Shown piece by piece: positions 16,612-25,938 of a stretch of 64,000 nt of DNA. A model generated the notes under the pieces. That model did no database searches. It saw only the letters and a list, made by a program, of their open reading frames with translations, and was not told the origin of the DNA. Source of the stretch: Sphingopyxis sp. MWB1 (lineage in GTDB: Bacteria > Pseudomonadota > Alphaproteobacteria > Sphingomonadales > Sphingomonadaceae). The number at the start of each line of letters is the position of its first letter. Within the stretch, counting starts at the first letter, position 1. The stretch lies in contig NZ_JQFJ01000001.1 of NCBI RefSeq assembly GCF_000763945.1, positions 1 to 64,000 on the forward strand. The letters are read 5' to 3'. The position numbers and the translations under genes are program-made.

Positions 16612-18798
16612 TCAACTCCCCCACTTCGTCTTGCTCTGCTTGCCGAAGCGGCCCTTGCGGGTGCCCGGCTTGCCTTCGTTAGATCGCCCGACGCGCGGGG
16701 CAACCTGCTGATCTGCCGGCAGGCCGAGTTCGTCGGCTTCCAAGCGCCGGATTTCGTCGCGGAGGCGGCCGGCTTCTTCGAATTCGAGGTTGGCGGCGGC
16801 GTCGCGCATCTTCTTTTCGAGATCCTGGATATAGGCGCGCAGATTGTGCCCGACCATATGGTCGGGCTTGTCCTCGCCAATGTCGATGGTGACGCCATCC
16901 TTTGACGCGACATGCGCGATGATGTCGCCGATATTGCGCTTGATCGTCGTGGGCGTGATGCCGTGTTCGGCGTTATACGCCTCCTGCTTGGTGCGGCGGC
17001 GGTCGGTTTCGCGCAGCGCGCGTTCCATGCTGCCGGTGATGCGGTCGGCATAGAGGATGACGCGGCCGTCGACGTTGCGCGCGGCGCGGCCGATGGTCTG
17101 GACGAGGCTGGTTTCGCTGCGCAGGAATCCTTCCTTGTCGGCGTCGAGGATCGCGACAAGCCCGCATTCGGGGATGTCGAGCCCCTCGCGCAGTAGGTTG
17201 ATGCCGACGAGCACGTCGAACACGCCGAGCCGCAGGTCGCGGATAATCTCGATGCGTTCGAGCGTTTCGACGTCGGAGTGCATGTAGCGGACCTTCAGCC
17301 CCGCTTCGTGGAGAAACTCGGTCAAATCCTCTGCCATGCGCTTGGTGAGCGTGGTGACGAGGGTGCGGTATCCCGCTGCGGCGGTCTTTTTCGCCTCGGC
17401 GATCAGATCGTCGACCTGTTCCTCGACGGGCTTGATCTCGACCGGCGGGTCGATGAGGCCGGTGGGGCGGATCACCTGTTCGGCAAAGACGCCCTGCGTG
17501 CGTTCCATCTCCCACGTTCCCGGCGTTGCCGAGACGCTGACCGTCTGCGGACGCATCGCGTCCCACTCGGCGAACCGCAAGGGGCGGTTGTCGATGCACG
17601 AGGGCAGGCGAAAGCCATATTCGGCCAGCGTGATCTTGCGGCGGTGGTCGCCCTTTGACATCGCGCCGATCTGCGGGATCGTCTGGTGGCTTTCGTCGAC
17701 GAAGAGCAGGGCGTTGTCGGGCAAATATTCGAACAGCGTCGGCGGCGGTTCGCCGGGGAGGCGGCCGGTCAAAAAGCGGCTGTAATTTTCAATGCCCGCG
17801 CAGCTTCCCGTCGCGGCGATCATTTCGAGGTCGAAATTGGTGCGCTGTTCGAGCCGCTGGGCTTCGAGCAGGCGGCCCTCGGCCTCCAGCTCCTTCAGTC
17901 GTTCGGCGAGTTCGTGACGGATCGCCTCGGTCGCCTGTTTGAGCGTCGGTCCCGGCGTCACATAGTGGCTGTTGGCATAGACGCGGATCGCGTTGAGATT
18001 GGCGATCTTCTTGCCCGTCAGCGGGTCAAACTCGGTGATCTCCTCAATCTCGTCGCCGAAGAAACTGACGCGCCACGCCATATCCTCATAGTGCGAGGGG
18101 AAGATCTCCAGGCTGTCGCCGCGCACGCGGAAATTGCCGCGCGCAAACGCCTGATCGTTGCGCTTGTACTGGAGCGCGACAAGCTTGCGGATGATTTCGC
18201 GACTGTCAGCGACTTGGCCTTTTTTGAGATCGAAGATCATCGCCGAATAGGTTTCGACCGAGCCGATGCCATAGAGGCACGAGACCGAGGCGACGATGAT
18301 GACATCGTCGCGTTCGAGCAACGCGCGCGTTGCCGAGTGGCGCATCCGGTCGATCGCCTCGTTCACGCTCGATTCTTTTTCGATATAGGTGTCGCTGCGC
18401 GGCACATAGGCCTCGGGCTGGTAATAGTCGTAATAGCTGACGAAATATTCGACCGCATTGTTGGGGAAGAAGCTTTTGAACTCGCCATAAAGCTGTGCGG
18501 CGAGAATCTTGTTCGGCGCGAGGATGAGGGCGGGGCGCTGCAGCTCCTCGATCACCTTGGCCATGGTGAAGGTCTTGCCCGATCCGGTGACGCCGAGCAG
18601 CACCTGATCGCGTTCACCCGACAGCGCGCTTTCGACCAGTTCCTTGATTGCGGTCGGCTGGTCGCCCGCGGGTTCATATTCGCTCACCAGCTCGAAACGC
18701 TTGCCGCCTTCCACCTTTTCCGGGCGCGCCGGGCGGTGGGGGACATAATCGGCCGAAGTGTCGATTTCGTCGAGCGAGGTACGAATCTGAATTGCCAT
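16612..18798 (-). CDS. uvrB: Excinuclease ABC subunit UvrB
   Basis: Damage-verifying helicase of nucleotide excision repair. 728 residues with Walker [10 protein letters not shown], the beta-hairpin region [35 protein letters not shown], helicase motifs [14 protein letters not shown] and QTIGRAARN, and a C-terminal UVR domain ([20 protein letters not shown]), after which a basic tail ends the protein. ATG 18798 ([11 protein letters not shown]) is chosen over an in-frame start 9 bases upstream. It lies 47 bases upstream of the TA-like operon on the same strand. Confidence 0.97.
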   Translation of the reverse strand: MAIQIRTSLDEIDTSADYVPHRPARPEKVEGGKRFELVSEYEPAGDQPTAIKELVESALSGERDQVLLGVTGSGKTFTMAKVIEELQRPALILAPNKILAAQLYGEFKSFFPNNAVEYFVSYYDYYQPEAYVPRSDTYIEKESSVNEAIDRMRHSATRALLERDDVIIVASVSCLYGIGSVETYSAMIFDLKKGQVADSREIIRKLVALQYKRNDQAFARGNFRVRGDSLEIFPSHYEDMAWRVSFFGDEIEEITEFDPLTGKKIANLNAIRVYANSHYVTPGPTLKQATEAIRHELAERLKELEAEGRLLEAQRLEQRTNFDLEMIAATGSCAGIENYSRFLTGRLPGEPPPTLFEYLPDNALLFVDESHQTIPQIGAMSKGDHRRKITLAEYGFRLPSCIDNRPLRFAEWDAMRPQTVSVSATPGTWEMERTQGVFAEQVIRPTGLIDPPVEIKPVEEQVDDLIAEAKKTAAAGYRTLVTTLTKRMAEDLTEFLHEAGLKVRYMHSDVETLERIEIIRDLRLGVFDVLVGINLLREGLDIPECGLVAILDADKEGFLRSETSLVQTIGRAARNVDGRVILYADRITGSMERALRETDRRRTKQEAYNAEHGITPTTIKRNIGDIIAHVASKDGVTIDIGEDKPDHMVGHNLRAYIQDLEKKMRDAAANLEFEEAGRLRDEIRRLEADELGLPADQQVAPRVGRSNEGKPGTRKGRFGKQSKTKWGS

Positions 18799-18880
18799 CA
18801 CCCACAATATGCTAGTGAAGAGGGGCGATCACAATCGCTATGAGATATATTCCCCCCGTTCGACGACAGGAGCACCGACC

Positions 18881-19405
18881 ATGAAGAAATTTGCAGCGCT
18901 GACCATGGCTGGAGCCTTGTTGGCATTGGCGGGATGTTCCGGTGCGTCGGATGAAAATGCCGGCGGCACGGTGAAGCGCGAGGCGGGAAATTGGCGCACC
19001 GATGTCAAGCTCGTCAAATTTGATGTGCCCGGCATGCCCGACGAGATGCGTGAGGGCATGAAGCAGATGATGGAAGGCGCCAGCGGCCTCGACCAGTGTT
19101 TCACCCAGGAACAGGTCGACAAGGAAGATATCGCCGCCGAGCTGGCCAAGGGGCCGGGCAAGGATGGCGAATGCAAATGGTCGCGGGAAGAAATCGCGGG
19201 CGGCAAGGTCGATATCGCGGGCGTCTGCACCCAGAATGGGCAGGACGTCGATATGGCGCTGACGGGAACGATCGAACCCAAAAAGACCGATGTGTCCATT
19301 TCGACCAAGGGCAAGATGCCCAATGGGTCCGATATGGAAATGATCATGCAGATGACCAGCGTTCACACAGGCCCTTGCAAGTCGGACGCATCCGCGCAAA
19401 AGTGA
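18881..19405 (+). CDS. DUF3617 family lipoprotein
   Basis: 174 residues. Signal with lipobox (MKKFAALTMAGALLALAGCS, Cys at residue 19) followed by a region that fits DUF3617: REAGNWRTDVKLVKFDVPGM, a Cys in DQCFTQEQVDKED, GECKWSREEIAGGKVDIAGVC, ending GPCKS. Four mature cysteines suggest disulfides in the periplasm. Function unknown; common in Sphingomonadales. CAGGAG at 18868-18873 supports the ATG at 18881. Divergent from uvrB. Confidence 0.85.
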   Translation: MKKFAALTMAGALLALAGCSGASDENAGGTVKREAGNWRTDVKLVKFDVPGMPDEMREGMKQMMEGASGLDQCFTQEQVDKEDIAAELAKGPGKDGECKWSREEIAGGKVDIAGVCTQNGQDVDMALTGTIEPKKTDVSISTKGKMPNGSDMEMIMQMTSVHTGPCKSDASAQK

Positions 19406-19954
19406 AATTCTGACATGGATTAAAGGACTTGGGCGTCGGAGTCTTTCGGCGTCCCCGCCCTTGGTCCGCGTCAGAAGGGGCGGATCAAACGGGGCTTGAT
19501 CATGCAATATGACAGATTTCATATGCTGGTGGACTTGCCGGATGGAGACAGGTGGGGCTGTCGGTCCATCCGGCGAAGTCGCAGTGCGTGAAACCGGTGG
19601 GTTGGGTCAAAGGTGCCAGGGACCAGCTCGCACCTTTGGTCCATCGTTTTCACTTAGCTGCCAAGGCGGAGGGCCAGGCAGGCCACGGCGCTGTGGGGGG
19701 ACACCGCGACAGTAAAATCTTCTCAAAAATCAAAGGGGAGTTGCAGTAACATGGGGTCACGTAGCGGGGTATCGCCAAATCGAAAGTATTTGTTAACTCG
19801 ATTTGCGCAGTTTTTGCCGATATTTGGCGATAACGCATTTTTCTGATATGATTTTTCAGCAGTCTGTTACCGTTACGATCAATAAATTCACGGCATTGGC
19901 GTATGTGATTGGCCTGTTCATCTTATCGCCCGCCTGGGGCAATTGAGGCGCAGC
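19406..19954. other. Long intergenic region, no convincing gene
   Basis: 549 bases between the DUF3617 gene and the winged-helix/TPR gene. A short frame (19552-19749) has no recognisable similarity. From about 19700 the composition turns A+T-rich (TAAAATCTTCTCAAAAATCA; TTTTTCTGATATGATTTTTC), consistent with a promoter region for the downstream gene. Confidence 0.4.
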
Positions 19955-21682
19955 ATGGACCAGACAGACATAAAAGAGAATGTCGACCGGGACGAAGCTG
20001 ACAAGATTATCGTCAGGGAACTGGCGGAGCTTCTTCAATCCCCGCTCTTCATTCGGTCGCCGGTTTTATCGCGGCTTTTGCAATTTCTCGCCGATCATCG
20101 GCTGCAGGGTGCACGCGTGGCCCCCAAGGCCTATGCCATTGCGACCGAAGCGTTGGGGCGCGATGCCGATTTCGACCCGGCGGTCGACAGCTATCCCCGC
20201 GTGATGATCGGGCGGCTTCGCAGCCTGCTCGACCGCTATTATGGCGAAAGGCCCTGGGCCTATCGCCTGCGGGTGCCGCAAGGCAGCTATGAACTGGTGG
20301 TGCAGCATCGCGCCGCACCCCCGGCGCCTGTTCGGGAATATGATCCCGGGGATGATCCCAACGCCCTGATCGGCGAAGACGCAGCGGCTGGTTTGATGCA
20401 GCCGCCATCGGACCTGCAAAGAGGCTGGCACTGGGTAGGGCCAGCCCTTTTTATTCTGGGATTGCTGCTGCTCGTCGGTTGGCGGGTGGTGAGCGAACGC
20501 GACGGGCTGCTTGCGCCCGATCCGCGCAGCTATCCTGTGGTTGAAATCAGCGCGCCTTCGGGCAGCGAAACAGCGACGGGCAGGGCGCTGGCGCGGGCCG
20601 TCGACGGGCGACTGCGCGACGGGCTGCGCCGTTTCGACATGGTCGACCTGTTGAGCGCGCGCAGCAGCGAGGGAAGCGCGCGCCCGAGCGCGGATTATCG
20701 CATCGACGTATCGCTCGCCGGGGCGGATGAGGAGCCGGTGGACGTCACCATCATGCTCAACCGCCTGTCGGACCAGCGCACAATCTGGTCCCAGCAACTG
20801 CGCCTGAGTGACGAGGATGAGCCCGAATATGCGGCCCTCGACCCGGTTATTGCACAAATCGGTAGCGACTATGGCGTGATCGTTCGCGATCAGGTGCAGC
20901 GGCGGCCCAGCGATTTTGCACCCGGCTATCCCTGCCTCGCCCAATTTCAGCGGCTGCGGCACATGCAAGCTCTGGAGGATGCCGAGCGGGTGGGGCGCTG
21001 TTTACAGGCGACGGTGTCGGCGCGTCCGCTGGATCCCGTTGCGCTCGCTTCCCTGTCCTGGCTTCGCTTTGACCAGTGGCAAAGAGCGAAAGGAAGCGAA
21101 GAAGGTCAGGAATATTATGCGGAGGCGCGAAACCTGGCCGACCGGGCCTATCGCAATGGCATCAACAAGCCAGCCGGGCTGTTCGCGATGGCGCGCGCGC
21201 ATTTTTATGAAGGCAATTGCTCCAGCAGTCAGGCGATGGGGGATGCGGCCCTCGCCTTGAATCGCTATGATTCGAATATCAGCGGCTTTCTGGGCGTTTA
21301 TCGCGCCACTTGCGGCGATGAGGAAGAGGGCGAAGCCTTGCTGCGCCGTGCGCTTGCACTCGATGCGGCGCCGACCGGGCTTCCTGCGGTATCGCTCGCC
21401 TTTTTAACCTCCGAGCGCGGGCAGCAGCAAGAGACGCTTGCGATTCTGGACGCCATGCCTTCGCCTTCCAATGTCGAGCCGCAGCAGAGGATCGTGCGGG
21501 CCATCGCCGTTGCGCGCGAAGGGCGCCTTCCCGAAGGGCGGAAGCTATGGGCGCAGGTGCGGGCCGACAGTGGCCTGCCCGCCGAAGCGTCGACAGAGCG
21601 GGTGCTTGGCCGTTTTATATTTTCATCCAGAATGCTTCAGCGAACGCGGGCGGCTTTGCGCGATTCCGGGGTGGCGCCATAG
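19955..21682 (+). CDS. Membrane-anchored winged-helix-like regulator with periplasmic TPR-like domain
   Basis: About 575 residues. Residues 10-120 (ELAELLQSPLFIRSPVLSRL, KAYAIATEALGRDADFDPAV, MIGRLRSLLDRYY, LRVPQGSYEL) match the cytoplasmic N-terminal domain often seen in so-called adenylate-cyclase/TPR proteins, which looks DNA-binding. One membrane helix follows (GPALFILGLLLLVGWRVV). The periplasmic part has a FlgO/TolB-like beta region and then helical repeats with paired aromatics (LADRAYRNGINKPAGLFAMA; YEGNCSSSQAMGDAALALNR). It resembles CadC/ToxR-type one-component membrane regulators. GAGG at 19946-19949 supports ATG 19955; a TTG lies 12 bases upstream. Target unknown. Confidence 0.7.
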   Translation: MDQTDIKENVDRDEADKIIVRELAELLQSPLFIRSPVLSRLLQFLADHRLQGARVAPKAYAIATEALGRDADFDPAVDSYPRVMIGRLRSLLDRYYGERPWAYRLRVPQGSYELVVQHRAAPPAPVREYDPGDDPNALIGEDAAAGLMQPPSDLQRGWHWVGPALFILGLLLLVGWRVVSERDGLLAPDPRSYPVVEISAPSGSETATGRALARAVDGRLRDGLRRFDMVDLLSARSSEGSARPSADYRIDVSLAGADEEPVDVTIMLNRLSDQRTIWSQQLRLSDEDEPEYAALDPVIAQIGSDYGVIVRDQVQRRPSDFAPGYPCLAQFQRLRHMQALEDAERVGRCLQATVSARPLDPVALASLSWLRFDQWQRAKGSEEGQEYYAEARNLADRAYRNGINKPAGLFAMARAHFYEGNCSSSQAMGDAALALNRYDSNISGFLGVYRATCGDEEEGEALLRRALALDAAPTGLPAVSLAFLTSERGQQQETLAILDAMPSPSNVEPQQRIVRAIAVAREGRLPEGRKLWAQVRADSGLPAEASTERVLGRFIFSSRMLQRTRAALRDSGVAP

Positions 21683-21927
21683 CGCTTTTGCAGCGATGCC
21701 GCTTTTCGCTCCACCGGATATCTTGATAGAAGGATGGGGAGCGCCTATTTTATCCGGATATGGGACGGGGCTATAATGGGCAGGGCATGACGGCATCCGG
21801 CTTGGAAGTTCACCGCTGCGATGCTGCTGAGTGGCCGCGCAATCTTACCTAGCCCTCTTGCCAGCTTCGTCGGCGCGCTTTAGGGCAAATCCCAATATTC
21901 ACGACATAGTCAGAAAAGGAACTGTGC

Positions 21928-22164
21928 ATGAGCGATACGGCTGAACGGGTTAAGAAGATCGTCGTTGAGCATCTGGGCGTCGAAGCCGACAAGGTCACCG
22001 AAGAAGCAAGCTTCATCGACGATCTGGGCGCCGACAGCCTTGATATCGTCGAACTGGTGATGGCGTTTGAAGAAGAATTTGGCGTCGAAATCCCCGACGA
22101 TGCGGCGGAAAAAATTTCGACCGTCAAGGACGCCATCGATTATATCGATACGAACAAGGGCTGA
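21928..22164 (+). CDS. acpP: Acyl carrier protein
   Basis: 78 residues, highly acidic, with the phosphopantetheine site [19 protein letters not shown] (Ser near residue 38). It carries acyl chains in fatty acid synthesis. AAAAGGAA (21914-21921) gives a good ribosome-binding site. Upstream, 21683-21927 holds the promoter region and no gene that I can see. Downstream, a strong terminator separates it from fabF. Confidence 0.98.
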   Translation: MSDTAERVKKIVVEHLGVEADKVTEEASFIDDLGADSLDIVELVMAFEEEFGVEIPDDAAEKISTVKDAIDYIDTNKG

Positions 22165-22215
22165 TCCGTTCGGTCCGGCATGGCCGGACGCGGCGGCGCC
22201 GCCCACGCGTTTCCG

Positions 22216-22261
22216 GCTTCCCGGTCCAGCAAGCATGCGCTGTGACCGGGAAGCTTTTTTT
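22216..22261 (+). terminator. Intrinsic terminator after acpP
   Basis: A perfect 11-bp stem, GCTTCCCGGTC (22216-22226) with GACCGGGAAGC (22244-22254), followed directly by TTTTTTT. The loop can pair further (CAGC...GCTG). This is the clearest Rho-independent terminator in the window. Confidence 0.9.
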
Positions 22262-22332
22262 ATGCGTGGGACGTTGAGCGGTCGAAGCAGGCTGTGGGTG
22301 ACGGCCCTTTGGGGGCGATGAAAGGAATGAAT

Positions 22333-23592
22333 ATGCGCCGGGTAGTGGTGACGGGTTTGGGATTGGTGACGCCGCTGGGCGGGGACGTCGAGACGAGCTG
22401 GGCCAATCTGATAGCTGGCAAATCGGGGGCTGGAACGATCACCCGTTTCGACGCGTCGGACCAAAAATGCACCATCGCTTGCGAAGTGAAGCCGGCCGAC
22501 CATGAATATGGTTTTGATCCGATGAAGCGCGTCGATCACAAGATCCAGCGTCAGGTCGATCCCTTCATCGTCTATGGCATCGACGCGGCGGGACAGGCGC
22601 TGGAGGATGCCGGGCTGACCGAGATGACCGATGAGCAAAAGCTGCGCGCGGGCTGTTCGATCGGTTCCGGAATTGGCGGCCTGCCGGGTATTGAAAGCGA
22701 AAGCCTGCTGCTGGCCGAAAAAGGGCCCGGCCGGGTGAGCCCGCATTTCGTCCATGGCCGCCTGATCAACCTGATCTCTGGACAGGTCAGCATCAAATAT
22801 GGGCTGATGGGGCCGAATCATGCGGTCGTCACCGCTTGCTCGACCGGCGCGCATTCGATTGGCGATGCGGCGCGCATGATCAAGGACGGCGATGCCGACA
22901 TCATGCTGGCGGGCGGCGCGGAATCGACCATCTGCCCCATTGGCATCGCGGGTTTTGCCCAGGCGCGCGCGCTCAATATGAGCAGCAATGACGCGCCTGA
23001 AAAGGCAAGCCGCCCTTATGACAGGGACCGCGACGGCTTTGTGATGGGCGAAGGCGCGGGTGTCGTTGTGCTCGAGGAATATGAGCATGCCAAGGCGCGC
23101 GGCGCGACCATTTATGCCGAAGTGGTGGGTTACGGCCTGTCGGGTGACGCCTATCATGTCACCGCGCCACATCCCGATGGCTTCGGCGCCTATCGCTCGA
23201 TGGAAATGGCGCTCAAAAAGGCGGGGATGACCCCTGCCGACATTGATTATATCAATGCGCATGGCACATCCACCATGGCCGACACCATCGAACTGGGCGC
23301 GGTGAAGCGGCTGTTCGGTGATGCGATCGGCACCGTTTCGATGAGCTCGACCAAATCGGCCATCGGCCATTTGCTGGGCGGCGCGGGCGCGGTGGAAGCC
23401 ATTTTCTGCATCCTTGCCATCCGCGATCAGATCGTCCCGCCGACGCTGAACCTCGACAATCCCGACGAGGGGACAGAGGGCGTTGATCTGGTGCCGCACG
23501 AAGCGCGCAAGCGGTCCGTGAAGGCGGCGCTCAACAACAGCTTTGGTTTCGGCGGGACCAACGCCAGCCTGATCCTCAAGGCGGTCGACTGA
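22333..23592 (+). CDS. fabF: Beta-ketoacyl-ACP synthase II
   Basis: Condenses acyl-ACP with malonyl-ACP during chain elongation. 419 residues. Catalytic Cys in VTACSTGAHSIGDA and two His in YINAHGTSTMADTIELG and KSAIGHLLGGAGAVE complete the CHH triad of the KAS I/II group; the glycine-rich end is NNSFGFGGTNASL. The ATG at 22333 has AAAGGA six bases upstream. It follows acpP, the usual order, but beyond a terminator, so it probably has its own promoter. Confidence 0.97.
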   Translation: MRRVVVTGLGLVTPLGGDVETSWANLIAGKSGAGTITRFDASDQKCTIACEVKPADHEYGFDPMKRVDHKIQRQVDPFIVYGIDAAGQALEDAGLTEMTDEQKLRAGCSIGSGIGGLPGIESESLLLAEKGPGRVSPHFVHGRLINLISGQVSIKYGLMGPNHAVVTACSTGAHSIGDAARMIKDGDADIMLAGGAESTICPIGIAGFAQARALNMSSNDAPEKASRPYDRDRDGFVMGEGAGVVVLEEYEHAKARGATIYAEVVGYGLSGDAYHVTAPHPDGFGAYRSMEMALKKAGMTPADIDYINAHGTSTMADTIELGAVKRLFGDAIGTVSMSSTKSAIGHLLGGAGAVEAIFCILAIRDQIVPPTLNLDNPDEGTEGVDLVPHEARKRSVKAALNNSFGFGGTNASLILKAVD

Positions 23593-23814
23593 CACCGTCG
23601 ACGGTATAAAATGGGTGAAAACGGGCCCGTCTCGCCTTTCCGGTGAGGTGGGCCCTTTGGTATCGAAAAGCGCGAAAGCGTAACGAAAAGCCTCTTTCCC
23701 GGTGCGCTGCGCCATGCTCTATTATCGCTCCGACCGCGCAGGACCGTGGCGGTGCAAAGCTGAAGCGCCGCGGGGCCCAATCGGGCGATTTTTTCGACTT
23801 TGATGGAGAGACGC

Positions 23815-24753
23815 ATGCCCCCATTTCGCTGGCTGATCATCTTGATAGCCTCCCTGTGGCTAACAGCCTGCTCCGACGGGGCGCCGCGCGACATGGTGGT
23901 TGTGATCCCCCAAGGGGCGAGCATCGCAAAAGCTGGCGACATATTGGAAGAGGCAGGCGCGACCTCCGCTTCATCCTTCGTCAACCATGCCCGCTTTTTT
24001 GGCGGCAGCGATCCGATCAAGCCGGGTGAATATGAAATTGAAAAGGGGATGGACGCTGGCGACATTCTGGCGCTGCTCCAATCGGGGCGCACGCTTCAGC
24101 GTTTCGTGACCATTCCCGAAGGCATGCCATCTATTCTCGTGTGGGAAAGGCTGATGGCTGAAGAGCGGTTGAAGGGCGAGGTTCCGGTGCCCGCCGAGGG
24201 TAGCGTCTTGCCCAATACCTATGCCTTCACAACGGGGGAAACCCGCGCAGCCGTGTTGAAACGCATGCAGGCGGCGATGGACAAGGCTTTTGACGAATTG
24301 TGGGAAAAACGAAGCAAAAGGGCAGTCGTCAAGGATCGCAATGAAGTGATGACCTTGGCGTCAATCGTGGAAAAGGAAACGGCCATTTCGTCCGAACGGC
24401 GGACCGTGGCCGGTGTCTATACCAACCGCCTCAAGGTCGGAATGAAGCTGCAGGCTGATCCGACGATCATCTATCCCCTCACCAAGGGCAAGCCGCTGGG
24501 CCGCCGCATCCGGCGGTCGGAAATCCAGGCGGTGAATGATTATAACACCTATGCCATGGCGGGCCTGCCCAAGGGGCCGATTGCCAATCCAGGCAAAGCG
24601 TCGATTGCGGCGGTGCTCGACCCGGCGCCCACCGATTATCTCTTTTTCGTGGCGCGCGGCGATGGCGGCCATGTTTTTTCGCGCACTCTGGCCGAGCATA
24701 ATGCCAATGTCGAAAAATGGTATGCGCTGCGCCGCGAGCGCGGCGAGATGTAG
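23815..24753 (+). CDS. mltG: Endolytic murein transglycosylase MltG
   Basis: Cleaves nascent glycan strands in the periplasm and is thought to set their length. LysM-like N-terminal part, then the YceG domain with the catalytic Glu in LASIVEKETAISSERRTVAG and VYTNRLKVGMKLQADPTIIY. 312 residues from ATG 23815. The N-terminus (WLIILIASLWLTAC, Cys 19) reads as a lipobox, whereas MltG is usually anchored by a membrane helix. The acpP-fabF-mltG order is common in proteobacteria. Confidence 0.93.
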   Translation: MPPFRWLIILIASLWLTACSDGAPRDMVVVIPQGASIAKAGDILEEAGATSASSFVNHARFFGGSDPIKPGEYEIEKGMDAGDILALLQSGRTLQRFVTIPEGMPSILVWERLMAEERLKGEVPVPAEGSVLPNTYAFTTGETRAAVLKRMQAAMDKAFDELWEKRSKRAVVKDRNEVMTLASIVEKETAISSERRTVAGVYTNRLKVGMKLQADPTIIYPLTKGKPLGRRIRRSEIQAVNDYNTYAMAGLPKGPIANPGKASIAAVLDPAPTDYLFFVARGDGGHVFSRTLAEHNANVEKWYALRRERGEM

Positions 24754-24857
24754 CCGCGGGAAGGGGGAGGCGATTCATTTTCACTCTTGCACCCGGTATC
24801 GAGCGGATTCTGCAAGAAAAATCCGATTTGGGTCGCAAGTTAACCACTCTTAAACTG

Positions 24858-24907
24858 TGAAATAATCGCATAAGTATCTGATAATATTATTTCATCGTTT
24901 TATACGA
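24858..24907. promoter_or_regulatory. A+T-rich inverted repeats upstream of RNA ligase-like gene
   Basis: TGAAATAAT (24858-24866) pairs with ATTATTTCA (24886-24894), followed by TCGT-TTTAT-ACGA (24895-24907). Unusually A+T-rich for this genome and lying between mltG and the next gene, so it may be a promoter or operator, or an mltG 3' structure. No U-tract of terminator type. Confidence 0.35.
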
Positions 24908-24984
24908 TCATTGTGATCCCAATTATCAATTGGCGCGGGCGAGCGGCTAGGACCAAATGCGCCCTAACGAGAAAGGGCATCCCC

Positions 24985-25596
24985 ATGGATTGCGGACATT
25001 TCCTCCGTCCTCCGCGTCCGTTCCCTCTCGCATCCAGTGGGCCGGGTATACCCCCTCCCATTCGGTCCACTGGTGCCGCACCCATCGTCCTTAATGGAGC
25101 GATGGGTGCGGCATCTCAGCGATATTTTGATAAAATGCGCCGCGCCCATTTTCCTGTGCCGCCCGGCGCGGGGCCTGCTCATATCACCTTGTTCCGCCAT
25201 CTCCCCCCTTCGGCGGCAGACGAAATTTCCCGCCGGGTTCGTGCAATCGCGGCCGAGTATCGCGCCTTTGATGTCCGGCTCGGGGAGCCCTATTTGCTGG
25301 AGAAAGGCGTGGCTTTCGCTCTTCACAGCTCCGAATTGCAGGCAATATGGCATCGGTTGGCGCATGAGCTGGAGGGGTTGATTCTGGGCGCCGACAGAGC
25401 CGAACCGCGTTTTCATATCACGGTGCAGAATCATCGCCCTCACGCCGAAGCGCGCGCCTTGTTGAAACAATTGCAGCACAATGCAGAGCCGCCGCCTGCG
25501 GTATCGATCATCGGCCTGACGCTGTCGCGGCACAGGGTGAACGCGGACGAAAGGCCGCATATCATCAAATTCCGGGGCGAACGAAGAGCATATTGA
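24985..25596 (+). CDS. 2'-5' RNA ligase/cyclic phosphodiesterase family protein
   Basis: About 203 residues with the two diagnostic motifs of the 2H phosphoesterase superfamily: HITLFRHLPP and HITVQN. Members open 2',3'-cyclic phosphates or join tRNA halves with 2'-5' bonds in vitro; the in vivo role is unclear. The core begins near APIVLNGAMGAASQRYFDKM, so the N-terminal 35 residues (Pro-rich) are uncertain and the start could be further downstream. GAAAGGG lies 7 bases before ATG 24985. The gene is 56 bases upstream of tRNA-Met. Confidence 0.8.
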   Translation: MDCGHFLRPPRPFPLASSGPGIPPPIRSTGAAPIVLNGAMGAASQRYFDKMRRAHFPVPPGAGPAHITLFRHLPPSAADEISRRVRAIAAEYRAFDVRLGEPYLLEKGVAFALHSSELQAIWHRLAHELEGLILGADRAEPRFHITVQNHRPHAEARALLKQLQHNAEPPPAVSIIGLTLSRHRVNADERPHIIKFRGERRAY

Positions 25597-25652
25597 CCAC
25601 TGGCACTGTGCTGCTTATAGGCGCGGCTCGCCCACAGCGGCGAGCCTTTCGG

Positions 25653-25729
25653 GGCGGAGTAGCTCAGCTGGTTAGAGCAGCGGAATCATAATCCGCGTGT
25701 CGGGGGTTCGAGTCCCTCCTCCGCTACCA
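25653..25729 (+). tRNA. tRNA-Met(CAT), elongator type
   Basis: 77 bases including an encoded CCA. Acceptor arms GGCGGAG/CTCCGCT (one G-U pair), D arm GCTCAGCTGGTTAGAGC, anticodon stem GCGGA/TCCGC with loop ATCATAA (anticodon CAT at 25687-25689), T loop TTCGAGT and discriminator A. The overall sequence resembles elongator tRNA-Met of alphaproteobacteria rather than the lysidine-modified tRNA-Ile(CAT). Its last 46 bases are repeated exactly at 29967-30012. Confidence 0.95.
25684..25729 (+). repeat. Left attachment repeat (tRNA 3' half)
   Basis: 46 bases from the anticodon arm to the encoded CCA, identical to 29967-30012. The match stops at a G/A mismatch on the left (25683 against 29966) and at A/T on the right (25730 against 30013). 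Confidence 0.92.
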
Positions 25730-25777
25730 ATAGAATCAATGACTTAGCGCCCTGCATGTGTGTTGAATGATTGGGCT

Positions 25778-25796
25778 GTTTACACACCGTTTACAG
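25778..25796. promoter_or_regulatory. Putative integrase arm-type sites, left end
   Basis: Two direct GTTTACA copies 11 bases apart (25778-25784 and 25789-25795); the second is embedded in CCGTTTACAG (25787-25796), which recurs exactly in the same orientation at 29872-29881. About 58 bases inside the left core repeat. The arm-site role is inferred. Confidence 0.45.
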
Positions 25797-25832
25797 TTTG
25801 TCCTGTCAACGCGCCTGTGGATCCTCTTGCGA

Positions 25833-25857
25833 CCCCGCCCAAAGCGGGGCTTTCTCT
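25833..25857 (+). terminator. Hairpin terminator downstream of tRNA-Met
   Basis: CCCCGC-CCAAA-GCGGGG (25833-25849) followed by CTTTCTCT. It would end tRNA-Met transcription on the plus strand from within the mobile element, about 100 bases past the tRNA. Confidence 0.6.
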
Positions 25858-25938
25858 ACCAAGCTGAAGGATCATGCATCCGCGGCTCTAGGGGGTGTTT
25901 GAACATGAGTTGGATGCCTTTTTTGGGTCACTCTTTGG

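Noticed and set aside
21910..23715. A 601-codon minus-strand frame over acpP and fabF
   Set aside because: Antisense to two highly conserved genes; His/Arg-rich shadow protein.
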